A stretch of 49,683 nucleotides of DNA from Candidatus Latescibacterota bacterium (GTDB lineage Bacteria > Latescibacterota > MWCZ01), in contig JAKPPK010000074.1 in NCBI GenBank assembly GCA_029547385.1, positions 1 to 49,683 on the forward strand, read 5' to 3'. This document shows positions 1 through 9,774 of this stretch, piece after piece. The position numbers and the translations under genes were made by a program. A model generated the notes under the pieces. The model was not told the DNA's origin. It worked only from the letters and a program-made list of their open reading frames with translations, and ran no database searches. Within the stretch, counting starts at the first letter, position 1. Every line of letters begins with the position of its first letter.

Positions 1-342
1 CGAGATTTCGCTCAGGTACGGGGTGACGGAACGGTGAGTCAGGAAATAGCGACGCACACCCTGAAGTTGCTCGATGTTGACGAACTCGGGCTTGACGACA
101 TGGACAAACGCATCCTGCTTACCATTATGGACAAATTCGGGGGCGGTCCTGTCGGACTCAACAGCATCGCAGCCTCTCTGAATGAGGAACCGGACACCAT
201 TGAAGAGGTGTATGAACCGTTCCTCATCCAGGAAGGCCTTCTCCACCGCACTCCGAGGGGCCGTGTGGTGACGGTTTCCGCATGCCGCCATTTTGGTCGT
301 GCGGGGCTCGCCCAGGGAGGTGCGCAGAGCGCATTATTCTGA
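1..342 (+). CDS. ruvB: Holliday junction DNA helicase RuvB, C-terminal fragment (truncated by window start)
   Basis: Frame is open from base 1 ([17 protein letters not shown]...[69 protein letters not shown]), the RuvB C-terminal winged-helix signature. Confidence 0.95.
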   Translation, partial: RDFAQVRGDGTVSQEIATHTLKLLDVDELGLDDMDKRILLTIMDKFGGGPVGLNSIAASLNEEPDTIEEVYEPFLIQEGLLHRTPRGRVVTVSACRHFGRAGLAQGGAQSALF

Positions 343-446
343 ATTCGGGGGAACTCTTTCGCGGTCGAGACACTCTACGAGATAACGACGAACGGCTTGT
401 TGCATCCAAATCCGGTGGCGGACAGTCTGGCAAGGAGCTCGCGATA

Positions 447-1493
447 ATGAATCGGCAGATTGTATGTCTGGTAGTCACTCTCGGTGTGTTTTTCCAGCCG
501 GTTTCCGCCGGGTCGATGCTCGAGACCTATCATCTGAGCACGCGGGGGAAGCTGGCTTCTTTTTCCGCCATTCCGGCACCGGTCGCGTCGCTTCAGAATG
601 AGTCATCCCCTCAGGTGACGTCCGAAGAACCTGTGGTCACGGGCAAGTCACCCGTGAAGGCATTTTTCCTGTCGCTGCTCCTGCCCGGTCTCGGGGAATG
701 GTACACCGGCCACAGGATCCGGAGCGCCGCGTTTCTGGCGGTGGAAGGAACGGCGTGGGGTCTCTGGTCGAATTTCCGGGGCAACGGGAAGGACTGGGAA
801 AACCGCTACATCGCCTTCCAGGCCGCTCACTGGAGCTTCCCGAGGTACGACGCGTACCGACACGCCGTGTGGGACCGCGTTGGCCAGCTCACCAATTTCT
901 GGGACCCTTCCCGTCCCCTGTCAGCCCGGCAGCAGGATAGCCTTTCGGTCCTTGTGGGTGCGCACCACTATGACGATTGCTGCGGGCAGCCCATGCCGTC
1001 TGAGGACGACAGGCTGGAGATGATCGGGAAATACTACGCGTTTTCGTATGGCTGGGATGACGCGACGGTATACAACAACCCGAATCAGCTCCTTCGGGAT
1101 GTGTTTCCGGCTCCCGCGCCGGGCGATAACGGGGTGTGGGGGCTCAACCGCTACGATTGGTTGACAGTTCTTGGCGGCGCTCTCGTAACTCCGGCGTACG
1201 ATACCTCGTCGTATGTGTTCCAGGTGCCAAACTTGAACCTTGTTCAGTCGGCGAACCGTGACGAATACATGAGCATGCGCCAGAAATCCAACAGCAGTTA
1301 CAGCAATGCGGAGAAAATGGTGACAGTCATTCTGTTCAACCACATTATCAGCGCAATTCATGCCGCGCGGCTGGCCAAATCCGGGAACGCGACAACCGGA
1401 GAAATGCCGCGCGTGAACACCAGCCTGCGGATGGCGCTTCAGCGGACTGATCGAGACATGGTGCCGATGGTGATGCTGTGGAGACGATTCTAA
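447..1493 (+). CDS. DUF5683-like secreted/membrane protein
   Basis: Start moved to ATG 447 (MNRQIVCLVVTLGVFFQPVSAG signal peptide). Motif KSPVKAFFLSLLLPGLGEWYTGHRIRSAAFLAVEG resembles DUF5683 (SP..A...S..LPG.GQ.Y.G). Confidence 0.7.
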   Translation: MNRQIVCLVVTLGVFFQPVSAGSMLETYHLSTRGKLASFSAIPAPVASLQNESSPQVTSEEPVVTGKSPVKAFFLSLLLPGLGEWYTGHRIRSAAFLAVEGTAWGLWSNFRGNGKDWENRYIAFQAAHWSFPRYDAYRHAVWDRVGQLTNFWDPSRPLSARQQDSLSVLVGAHHYDDCCGQPMPSEDDRLEMIGKYYAFSYGWDDATVYNNPNQLLRDVFPAPAPGDNGVWGLNRYDWLTVLGGALVTPAYDTSSYVFQVPNLNLVQSANRDEYMSMRQKSNSSYSNAEKMVTVILFNHIISAIHAARLAKSGNATTGEMPRVNTSLRMALQRTDRDMVPMVMLWRRF

Positions 1494-2134
1494 TGCGCAC
1501 ACGCTCTCCTTTGTGGGTATGGTGTGCATTCATGACGGTCGCGTGTGTGGCCCCTGCGCAAGCGGTCAGCCCCAGAGGTGCCTTCTTTCGTTCCCTCCTG
1601 GTGCCGGGGTGGGGCCAACTGGCAACAGACGCGCCGAAACGTGCCGCCGTGTTTGCGGCCGCGGAAGGTGCCCTGCTTGCAGGCGCCGCGGGAACCGCAA
1701 TAATGGGGAACATCTATCGTGACGATTACCGGGCGCTGGCAGCGGCCGTAGCCGGGGCGAATCTTGCCGGGAAAGGCGACGGATACTTCAGCGATCTGGC
1801 GTTTTACGAAACCCGTGCACACCACAATCAGGCAGCGCTCATCTACGACCAGCCAGACCCGACACTGTATGCGCCGGAGGATGACTGGCAATGGCCATCC
1901 ACAGAGGACCGGATGACCTACCGCCGGTACTGGAATCGCTCCAGGGCGATGGGCCAACGCCTTGATTACGTGTTGTTTGCAATGTCACTGAACCACCTTG
2001 CGTCTGCGGTCGACGCCGCAAAGCAGGCCTCGAGACGGAATCCTGGCACTTCCGCGTGGCAGAACGTTGTTCCGCGCGTTGGCACGGCAGCTGCGTCGGG
2101 CCGGGTGGACCTTCGGTGTGCATGGAGCTTCTGA
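1493..2134 (+). CDS. DUF5683-like protein, second copy
   Basis: MRTRSPLWVW... with SPRGAFFRSLLVPGWGQLATDAPKRAAVFAAAEG. Start overlaps the upstream stop (TAATG). Confidence 0.65.
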   Translation: MRTRSPLWVWCAFMTVACVAPAQAVSPRGAFFRSLLVPGWGQLATDAPKRAAVFAAAEGALLAGAAGTAIMGNIYRDDYRALAAAVAGANLAGKGDGYFSDLAFYETRAHHNQAALIYDQPDPTLYAPEDDWQWPSTEDRMTYRRYWNRSRAMGQRLDYVLFAMSLNHLASAVDAAKQASRRNPGTSAWQNVVPRVGTAAASGRVDLRCAWSF

Positions 2135-2164
2135 ACGAGCAGAACGCCCGTGAGGTGGACGTTA

Positions 2165-5100
2165 ATGGGCGTCGGCAGGGGCGCTGGTGGTCGGGTGATT
2201 GCCGGGTGGATCGCCATGATCTGGGGGGTTGGCCTCCTCGCAACGCCGGCTTCTGCCCAGTGGTGGAACGAGATATCCCATTTCGGACGCAATAAGGTCA
2301 ATTACCAGGCGTTTGAATGGAAAGTAATCGAAACAGAGAACTTCCGGGTTTATTACTATCAAGGCGAGGGTGACATCGCGCGCGTGGCGTCGCAAATGGC
2401 GGAAGACGCGTACGCCCGAATCTCCCGCACGCTCGATTACCGCCTGTCCCAACCCGTTCCTCTCCTCGTCTACGACTCTCACAACGACTTTGAACAGACC
2501 AACGCCACGTGGGGATTGATCGACGAAAGCACGCTCGGTTTCACTGAGGCATTCAAGAACCGCGTAGTCGTTCCGTTCACGGGCTCCTATACCCAGTTCC
2601 GCCACGTGATCCACCACGAGCTTGTCCACGCCGTGATGTTTGACATGTTCTACCGGCGTCAGGGCGGGTTGAGCACTGCTTCCCAGCTCTGGTGGGGTCC
2701 TCCTCTCTGGTTCGCGGAAGGGCTGGCGGAGTACCTCTCGACGGATTGGACGACCGAAAAGAACATGTGGGTTCGAGGGGCAACGATCGATGGATACCTG
2801 CGGCTCGACGGGTACCAGGCATACACCGCGGGTTACTCACTCCTTCGCTGGATCGCGGACGAGTTTGGTGCGGACAAAATCCCCGCAATAACCCGCCGGA
2901 TGGCAATCACGAAAGAACCTGCGGCGTCGTTCCGGGCGGTCCTCGGTGTGAGCCTTGACGACCTCCAAACGCGCTGGGAACGGCATCTGAAACGTTTCTA
3001 CTGGCCGGAAATCGAACGGCGGGAACTGACCGATGAGATGGGAAGACGCCTCACTGACCACCGTAAAGACCGGAATCATTACAACTTCGCGCCGGCGTTC
3101 TCCCCGCACGGCGACAGGATCGCGTTCCTTTCCGATCGAGATGACTACGCCTCGATTTACATCATGTCGGCGATAGACGGGCGCATCCTCCGGAAGGTGG
3201 TCACGGGGGAACGTTCGAGCCATTTCGAAGAGATGCACTGGTCACGCGGGAGCCTCAGTTGGTCACCCGGCGGGTCTCATCTCGTGTTCGCGGCAAAGCA
3301 TCACGATCTCGACGCGTTGTATATCGTTTCCGCGGAAAATGGCCGGATACAGCGCATGTTCCGGTGGCGGCAGTTCAACGCGCTGTTTTCGCCTTCCTGG
3401 TCTCCGGACAGCCTGAATATCGTGTTCGTCGGTGTGAGAGAAGGGCGCAGCGACCTGTACCTGGTGAACACGCTCACGGGTGAACTGAGGCAGCTTACAG
3501 ATGACTTCTACGACGAGATTGCACCCAGGTGGTCGCCTGATGGCACGCGCATCGCATTCGCCAGCGACCGGGTACTGGACGGTGAAGACTCCAACGTCCT
3601 GCCCGTGGGATTTGATCGCAACGTGTTTGTCATGGATGTGTCTACCGGCGTGATCACACAGATCACGCGGGCGGAGGGGGAGGATTCATCTCCGTGTTGG
3701 TCACCTGATGGCCGCAGATTGGCCTTCACGAGTGATCGCAACGGAATCTACAACCTGTACGTCGCTGACCTCGACAGCGGCACTGAGCGACCACTGACGA
3801 ATGTGATCGACGGTGTCTTTCAGCCTGACTGGTCAAGGGACGGGAGGAAGATTGCGGTTGCCGCATTCAACGTAGCGGGATACGACATATTCACGTTGAC
3901 CGATCCTCTGGCTAAATGGCAGGCGGATGACCCGCTTCCGCCCGCCGAGTTTCTGGAACGCCGCAGAGAAGAAGCGCAGAGCGATTCCTCCCGTTATCTG
4001 GAGCGTCCCCCTGTTTCCGGTCTGGGGCACTGGAGGTTCTCGCTGCAACCGCACGATTCCTCCGGTAATCCTCTCACCTTCGTGTCAAAGCCTTACGATG
4101 TGCACTTCTCGCCGGACCTCGTCTCCGGACTTGTGATGTTCGATAACATCAACGGCCTGATGGCGCAGACGATGCTTCGCGTATCAGACACGATGGGCGA
4201 CCATCAGATCCAGATCTACACCCATATCTACCGGAATGTCGAAGACGCGGACTTCCAGTTTGCGTACTACAACCTCCGGAAGAGACCAAACTGGGGATTT
4301 TCGCTTTTCCAGTTTCACCAGTACTATCTCCAAAGCTTTGCGGCAACGGAATGGACGAGCGACCGCGTACTCGGCGGGGCGGTTCTTCTGAACTACCCTT
4401 TCAACAAGTTCACCCGCCTCGAAACGTCGCTGGAGCTTTCTGACCGCGAGCGCGCGAACTTCTCGTATGATACCTATCTCCGCACGCCGGTCCGGCGTCT
4501 TCCCGGTGTCCGAACGCTTCTTCCCTCGTTCGCGCTTATCAACGACAATACGCTTTGGGGGGTGACCGGCCCGACAAACGGCTCCCGATCAGCGTTTCAG
4601 GTCAAGTTCGCGCCCGAAATCGGTTTCAACACCTACGCGTATACGACGCTGATTGGCGATTACCGCAAGTACCTTCGAGTATCCGCGGACTACGCGCTGG
4701 CGTTACGTGTATCCAGCGGAATGAGTGTCGGTCGGAACCCGGGAAGGTTCCTGCTGGGGGGCACGAGCTACTGGATCAACTTCCACTACACTCCGACGTA
4801 CAGCGTTACGAACGACAGCCTCATACCGATCACCCAGTTCATTACGCCTCTTCGCGGGAGTCGCTTCGGTGAGCTTTCGGGAAGCAGATACGCCCTTGCG
4901 AACATCGAATTCAGGTACCCCCTTGTTCGTGAGCTCGCCTGGGGATGGCCCCTGCCGATCGTACTGCGGAACATCAGGGGAATCCTTTTTCTCGACCTGG
5001 GAACCGTGTGGGGCGACGGGAGAGGTTTTGCTCCCTTCGCGGGAAACGGAATCAAGCTGAATTACACATCTGCCGGCATGACGAACGCCCCGACACGCGG

Positions 5101-5245
5101 TCCACTGGCAGTTGGTGGATTCGGGTTCGGCTGGCGGATGAATCTCGGCGTTGCAGTTCTGCGCTGGGATATTGCGTGGCCGACGGACCTCGATCGGACG
5201 CTTGGCGGGTCGCGTCAGTACTGGTCCCTCGGGGCGGATTTCTGA
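2165..5245 (+). CDS. Gluzincin-like metalloprotease + PD40/TolB-type beta-propeller + C-terminal surface-antigen (BamA/D15-like) outer-membrane barrel
   Basis: HHELVHAVMFDM (HExxH) with downstream WFAEGLAEYLS. Repeated 'SPDG..IAFASDR' propeller motifs. C-terminal strands ending GGSRQYWSLGADF (terminal Phe). An alternative GTG start lies at 2150. Confidence 0.8.
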   Translation: MGVGRGAGGRVIAGWIAMIWGVGLLATPASAQWWNEISHFGRNKVNYQAFEWKVIETENFRVYYYQGEGDIARVASQMAEDAYARISRTLDYRLSQPVPLLVYDSHNDFEQTNATWGLIDESTLGFTEAFKNRVVVPFTGSYTQFRHVIHHELVHAVMFDMFYRRQGGLSTASQLWWGPPLWFAEGLAEYLSTDWTTEKNMWVRGATIDGYLRLDGYQAYTAGYSLLRWIADEFGADKIPAITRRMAITKEPAASFRAVLGVSLDDLQTRWERHLKRFYWPEIERRELTDEMGRRLTDHRKDRNHYNFAPAFSPHGDRIAFLSDRDDYASIYIMSAIDGRILRKVVTGERSSHFEEMHWSRGSLSWSPGGSHLVFAAKHHDLDALYIVSAENGRIQRMFRWRQFNALFSPSWSPDSLNIVFVGVREGRSDLYLVNTLTGELRQLTDDFYDEIAPRWSPDGTRIAFASDRVLDGEDSNVLPVGFDRNVFVMDVSTGVITQITRAEGEDSSPCWSPDGRRLAFTSDRNGIYNLYVADLDSGTERPLTNVIDGVFQPDWSRDGRKIAVAAFNVAGYDIFTLTDPLAKWQADDPLPPAEFLERRREEAQSDSSRYLERPPVSGLGHWRFSLQPHDSSGNPLTFVSKPYDVHFSPDLVSGLVMFDNINGLMAQTMLRVSDTMGDHQIQIYTHIYRNVEDADFQFAYYNLRKRPNWGFSLFQFHQYYLQSFAATEWTSDRVLGGAVLLNYPFNKFTRLETSLELSDRERANFSYDTYLRTPVRRLPGVRTLLPSFALINDNTLWGVTGPTNGSRSAFQVKFAPEIGFNTYAYTTLIGDYRKYLRVSADYALALRVSSGMSVGRNPGRFLLGGTSYWINFHYTPTYSVTNDSLIPITQFITPLRGSRFGELSGSRYALANIEFRYPLVRELAWGWPLPIVLRNIRGILFLDLGTVWGDGRGFAPFAGNGIKLNYTSAGMTNAPTRGPLAVGGFGFGWRMNLGVAVLRWDIAWPTDLDRTLGGSRQYWSLGADF

Positions 5246-5341
5246 ACGGGATGAAACTCCCGCGCACCCGTGGATGTAATGGTACCACATGTGTGAATCC
5301 ACCCGTTGGCATCACGACTCGCGGTAACAAGAACACGAACC

Positions 5342-7942
5342 ATGAGAGTCAGAACCAGCGCATACGTGGTCGCCCTGTGCGCAGCCGGATTTGCCTCCGC
5401 TGATGCTGCCGCGCCCATACCGTGTGGCTCGCACCTCTTCACGGCGCTGCCCGAATCGTTCTTCCGCGAAGACGTGTCCCGCGCAAAACCCGCTCGCAAT
5501 CCCGTCGTGGGGGCAAAGGAAACCCTCTGGATTCAGAATTTCGCGGCGGGGCAGCTTGAGGAGGTGTCGGTCACGTGTCGTGCAGTGAACCGGCGGAGCG
5601 TCATCCTCGTTGCAGACGCGTGCTGGTCTGCCTTGCCCAGCGCCACAGCGATTGATCCGGCGGATGTGACACGCCTGAGTGCAGCGTTCGAGGAGAACGC
5701 GGGATCGCCGGCGCCGGTGGGCAAGGGTATCTACGACGTGCTTACTACCGCGTTCGCTCCGGTCAATCCCGTTGGCGGGGATTCACTGGTGTACATCGCT
5801 CTCACCGAAATCAAATCGAATTACACCGGCGGCTACATCGTTGGCTACGTAAGCCCGAACGACCGTGTTGATCCCTCGTTGTACGACCGTTCCAACTTCA
5901 GGAACCTTGTCGTTTTGGACGGGTTGTCGCGCACGACCGCCGTTCAGCGGGAACGCACGCTCGCTCACGAATTCCTCCACGTGATTCACATGGGCATCGA
6001 TCGGTACGAGGAGAGGTGGATCGACGAGGGAATCGCCGTGCTGGCGCAGGTTCTCTGCGGGTACCAGGGAAACACAGGGCGCGAGTTCTTTGCGAATACA
6101 GATATCGGCCTGTTCAACGATGGAACCGCGACTCCAAGCCTGGGTGATTATGATAAGTCTTACATGATCATGCAATACCTCGCAGATCAGTTCGGAGTGC
6201 AGACAATTGGCGAAATCGTTCGCTCGCCCCAGCATGGGATCTCAGGAATCGACGCGGTTCTGGCTTCCCGCGGTTTTTCCTCGCGGTTTGAGCGCGATGT
6301 GTTTCCCGACTGGACGGTAGCGAATTTGTTACCCCCGGCGCGAAACACACCCGGCCGCTACGCATGGTTCGACGCCCGCGCGGCGTTTCCGGGGGACTTT
6401 GGAAGAACAGCGTTCCCGTGCTCCCTCCGCGATACCCTTGCCAGTTATGGCGTCCGTTATCTGCGCGCTGCCGAACAGACAGCCCAGGGGACTATCACCG
6501 TAAGTTCCGGAGGCGTGTGGAACATCCGGTCGGTGGAGAACTCTGAGGCGGTAACCAACGAGCCGGTTATCCGATCGTGGTTTCCGTCCGGCACAAAAGT
6601 GTTCCGGGATTGCTCCCTCCGGCAGCCCTGGCTTGTGATCGCTCCCACAGGCATGGTTACCGTGAACCATGTGATGGATCTTTCGTGGCAGGCGCCCGGA
6701 ACGCTGAACCCGGTAGCGGAGCAACGCGAGCCTCTGGGAACGGGGACCGACATCTACCGCGCACGGATCAAATTGATCGTTTCGAACGTGGACCCGGGAC
6801 AGGATGTACGAGTCGTCGTGTCGAGCGCCCGCACAGGTGTCCTCGACCGCGATTTGCGCGTCTTGAGAAGCGGCCTGAAAGGCACGTGCGGCGAAACGCT
6901 CGAGATGATTGACTCAAGCGATGCGCCGTTACCCGCCGATGATGTGATTCGGGTGACGGTAAGCGATCTCCACAGCCCTTTCGGCGGCGTACTGTCCTCA
7001 GAGGAACTTTCCTGGAGTTTCGGTACGGGGGAGGCGGACCTCGCCGCCCCGAACGTCGTCATTAACCTGCTGGGAAACCCCGTGTTGCCCGCGTACGTCA
7101 CCGCCCTGGTACTTTCCGACGAACCATTGTACCGAAATGGGACAATTCCAGTGAGTCTCCTGTTGAACGGCACCACGGTTGTCGAGCTTGTTCCGCGAGA
7201 TTCCACGGGCATGTGCTGGGTTGGCAACGTTGCGCTCACGTCAACGGGCGCGTTCGATTTCGTGCTTCGCGCCGTTGATCTGGCGGGCAATTCACCGGCA
7301 CAGCCCTCTGCCACCTATGCCGCCCTTACGCCGGGAGGAGGTGTGGCGCGCGTGGTCTCCGGTTCCGGAGGAGAGCCCGTGGAGTTCACCCTCGCACCGG
7401 GAACCGGGGGCGGCATGATCGTTCTGGCAAGGGTGTTCGCCGACGGCTCAATCTGGCTTGGGCCGGACGGGGCCCGGTGGACGATCCCGGTGCGCGTGGC
7501 ATTGCCGCGCGCGTGGGGCTCACGGGGAAACGCGCTCCAGTCAGTCACCACCGGCCACACGGAGCCATTTTCCTTTGACCCGACACGTGGGCGATACTGG
7601 GTTGTCCTCGCCGAACCCGGAACGTACCGAATCACAAACGCGGCGGGGCGCCCGGTCGAGTTCTCACTGGGCCAGAATGCGCCGAACCCGTTCAATCCAT
7701 CCACCCGCATTCCCGTGAGTATCCCGGCACGGTACGAAGGGGGTCGGCTGGAGGTGTTCACCGTTGAGGGACAACTCGTGCGATCCTTTGCCGTTGCTCC
7801 CGGGAGGTCCTCCGTGGAATGGGACGGACTTGATGAGACGGGCAAAGGCGTGGCCAGCGGGATCTTCCTCGCTCGACTGACGGCAATCCGGGACGGTCTC
7901 CCCGCGGAAACGCGCGTGCGCCGCATGGTGGTGGTTCGATGA
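5342..7942 (+). CDS. Secreted HExxH metallopeptidase (M30-like) with FlgD/T9SS-type C-terminal domain
   Basis: ATG 5342, MRVRTSAYVVALCAAGFASA signal. LAHEFLHVIHMGIDRYEERWIDEGIAVLAQ. C-terminus FSLGQNAPNPFNPSTRIPVSI...VEWDGLDETGKGVASGIFLARL. Confidence 0.75.
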   Translation: MRVRTSAYVVALCAAGFASADAAAPIPCGSHLFTALPESFFREDVSRAKPARNPVVGAKETLWIQNFAAGQLEEVSVTCRAVNRRSVILVADACWSALPSATAIDPADVTRLSAAFEENAGSPAPVGKGIYDVLTTAFAPVNPVGGDSLVYIALTEIKSNYTGGYIVGYVSPNDRVDPSLYDRSNFRNLVVLDGLSRTTAVQRERTLAHEFLHVIHMGIDRYEERWIDEGIAVLAQVLCGYQGNTGREFFANTDIGLFNDGTATPSLGDYDKSYMIMQYLADQFGVQTIGEIVRSPQHGISGIDAVLASRGFSSRFERDVFPDWTVANLLPPARNTPGRYAWFDARAAFPGDFGRTAFPCSLRDTLASYGVRYLRAAEQTAQGTITVSSGGVWNIRSVENSEAVTNEPVIRSWFPSGTKVFRDCSLRQPWLVIAPTGMVTVNHVMDLSWQAPGTLNPVAEQREPLGTGTDIYRARIKLIVSNVDPGQDVRVVVSSARTGVLDRDLRVLRSGLKGTCGETLEMIDSSDAPLPADDVIRVTVSDLHSPFGGVLSSEELSWSFGTGEADLAAPNVVINLLGNPVLPAYVTALVLSDEPLYRNGTIPVSLLLNGTTVVELVPRDSTGMCWVGNVALTSTGAFDFVLRAVDLAGNSPAQPSATYAALTPGGGVARVVSGSGGEPVEFTLAPGTGGGMIVLARVFADGSIWLGPDGARWTIPVRVALPRAWGSRGNALQSVTTGHTEPFSFDPTRGRYWVVLAEPGTYRITNAAGRPVEFSLGQNAPNPFNPSTRIPVSIPARYEGGRLEVFTVEGQLVRSFAVAPGRSSVEWDGLDETGKGVASGIFLARLTAIRDGLPAETRVRRMVVVR

Positions 7943-8583
7943 AACCGCACGTCTCAGCGATGTGTGTCCTGATGCTGGCTCTGGTCGGGTGCTCCAGGCC
8001 GCTGTCTCCCGATCAACAACGGGAGCGGTATCGAGAAGAGGGATGGACAGCCTATCGGGCGGGAAACTTTACAGAGGCGGAGACGAAATTCCGCCAGGCG
8101 GCGGAACTGGATTCCCGGGACGGTGAAGCGCAACTCGGGGTGGCGTGGTCCCTCATCCGCCAGGATAGACTGGCGTCGGCCCTCACTGCGATTGGACGGA
8201 TCTCGTCTCAGGACCCCGCGTACATTCACGCAACGGCGGCAGGCGCCATAATCTTCGACGCGCAGGGCCAGCATGGCGAGGCGCTCCTCGCGGCCCGCAC
8301 TGTTCTCTCGCAGGACTCACTGTACGTGTTTCCCCACGACGACAGAATCACGTGGCGGACGCTGTGTTATATCGCGGGGAAAAGCACATTGATACTCGCT
8401 CCGGTCGCTGATCCGGATCTTTCCCGCACGATGGCGTTCCTCGCGAGGGTTGACGTGGAACCCCCGGTAGTTCCAGACGATCCCACCACGTGGTACGCAG
8501 CGGGCGTACGTTACGCCACGCTGATGGAGGTACTGGCAAAACGTCTGGAAGGCGTTTTCTACGCACAGGTCGCGCAAAGGTGA
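7939..8583 (+). CDS. TPR-containing lipoprotein
   Basis: Lipobox MLALVGCSRP. TPR-like EEGWTAYRAGNFTEAETKFRQAAELDSRDGEAQLGVAWSLIR. ATGA overlap with the upstream gene. Confidence 0.7.
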   Translation: MKPHVSAMCVLMLALVGCSRPLSPDQQRERYREEGWTAYRAGNFTEAETKFRQAAELDSRDGEAQLGVAWSLIRQDRLASALTAIGRISSQDPAYIHATAAGAIIFDAQGQHGEALLAARTVLSQDSLYVFPHDDRITWRTLCYIAGKSTLILAPVADPDLSRTMAFLARVDVEPPVVPDDPTTWYAAGVRYATLMEVLAKRLEGVFYAQVAQR

Positions 8584-8596
8584 CCCTGTAGAGCCA

Positions 8597-9187
8597 TCAC
8601 CGCCAGTCCTTCCACACTCCCCCCCTGGCGATTTCGGACACCGACTTCCTCGTGTTCGGCCGCTCTCTTTCGCGAAGATCCGGTGGCAATATCTCCGGTG
8701 GTCCCTGCCGTCCGACCGCAATCATGACCTCAATCGCGAAATCCTCTGGAACTCCGAGAACCTGCTGGGCTTTGTTCGCGTTGAAACCGGCCATGGCGTG
8801 TGCTGCGAGCCCGCGCAGAGAGGCTTCAAGTGCGAAACTCATCCACGCCGCTCCCGTGTCGAACGAGTGAGTGCGGGAAGGCTGGCCGTTGTGGTCCAGG
8901 GTCCTTTTTGAGACGAGCAGAATCAGCGCGCCGGCGTTTTTCGCCCACGCCTTGTTGCCCTCCACAAGGAGGTCGGAGAATACGTCCCACTCGGGGCTGC
9001 CTCTGTGCGCGTACAAAAAACGCCATGGCTGATTATTGAAAGCCGAAGGTGCCCACTTGGCCGCCTCGAAAAGCCCGTTGAGCTCATCTTCGGTGATGGG
9101 CTCTCCCGTCAGCGCACGCGGAGACCACCTCTGGAGAAACGGCTCGCTGACGAGGTGTTCCGGTTGCCGGAAATCTCTCACATTCAT
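8597..9187 (-). CDS. Nitroreductase family protein
   Basis: RWSPRALTGEPITEDELNGLFEAAKWAPSAFNNQPWRFLYA ... LRGLAAHAMAGFNANKAQQVLGVPEDFAIEVMIAVG. Confidence 0.9.
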   Translation of the reverse strand: MNVRDFRQPEHLVSEPFLQRWSPRALTGEPITEDELNGLFEAAKWAPSAFNNQPWRFLYAHRGSPEWDVFSDLLVEGNKAWAKNAGALILLVSKRTLDHNGQPSRTHSFDTGAAWMSFALEASLRGLAAHAMAGFNANKAQQVLGVPEDFAIEVMIAVGRQGPPEILPPDLRERERPNTRKSVSEIARGGVWKDWR

Positions 9188-9215
9188 GCCACGCCCCCTC
9201 TGCAGAGAAAAGACG

Positions 9216-9253
9216 AAGAAGCCCGAAAAGGGTAGTTCCGATTCGGGCTTCTT
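9216..9253 (-). terminator. Perfect 12-bp hairpin, terminator-like, downstream of trxA-tRNA-Thr
   Basis: AAGAAGCCCGAA (9216-9227) pairs with TTCGGGCTTCTT (9242-9253). On the minus strand it follows the tRNA gene. Confidence 0.7.
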
Positions 9254-9259
9254 TCTCTA

Positions 9260-9335
9260 TGGAGCCAACGCGCGGAATCGAACCGCGGACCTGCTCATTA
9301 CGAGTGAGCTGCTCTACCTGCTGAGCTACGTTGGC
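9260..9335 (-). tRNA. tRNA-Thr (CGT anticodon), 3' CCA encoded
   Basis: Minus strand: GCCAACG-TA-GCTC-AGCAGGTA-GAGC-A-GCTCA-CTCGTAA-TGAGC-AGGTC-CGCGG-TTCGATT-CCGCG-CGTTGGC-T-CCA. Full cloverleaf. Confidence 0.95.
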
Positions 9336-9346
9336 CTGATCCTGAT

Positions 9347-9673
9347 TTACCCCAACTGCGCTTTGATCTTCGTTTCCAGCGTTCCTTTTGGCACGGCGCC
9401 CACAACCTGATCTACGACTTTTCCGCCCTTGAAAAACAGAAGGGACGGAATGCTGCGGATGCCGTACTGGCCCGCATGCTGCTGGTTCTCGTCCACGTCG
9501 ACCTTGGCGAACTTCACCTTGCCGTCGTACGCTGCGGCGAGTTCTTCCACCACAGGTGCGATCATCCGGCACGGTCCACACCATGTTGCCCAGAAATCCA
9601 CCACGGTGAGGATGTCGCTTTTCAACACCTCCTGGTCGAATGTGGCGTCCGTTACGACGACAGGTTTCGCCAT
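9347..9673 (-). CDS. trxA: Thioredoxin
   Basis: [46 protein letters not shown]...[35 protein letters not shown] active site. Confidence 0.97.
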   Translation of the reverse strand: MAKPVVVTDATFDQEVLKSDILTVVDFWATWCGPCRMIAPVVEELAAAYDGKVKFAKVDVDENQQHAGQYGIRSIPSLLFFKGGKVVDQVVGAVPKGTLETKIKAQLG

Positions 9674-9744
9674 CTTCCAGATCCTTTCCCGCGCCGCCAC
9701 GCCGTCATCAAACGACACCGCGGTGCGTCTGCATGGAGTAATTA

Positions 9745-9774
9745 AGAGTACGACCGGGTATTTCGGTCAGTCAA
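9745..9774 (-). promoter_or_regulatory. Candidate promoter for trxA-tRNA-Thr
   Basis: Minus strand TTGACT (9774-9769)-N18-TACTCT (9750-9745), upstream of trxA. Confidence 0.3.

Noticed and set aside
1-342. Possible frameshift at the RuvB C-terminus ([25 protein letters not shown])
   Set aside because: The core winged-helix domain is intact and the tail after RHFG is variable in RuvB proteins; no evidence of disruption.
9036-9410. Plus-strand ORF containing GANARNRTADLLITSELLYLLSYVGL
   Set aside because: Reverse-complement translation of the tRNA-Thr gene; not a protein.
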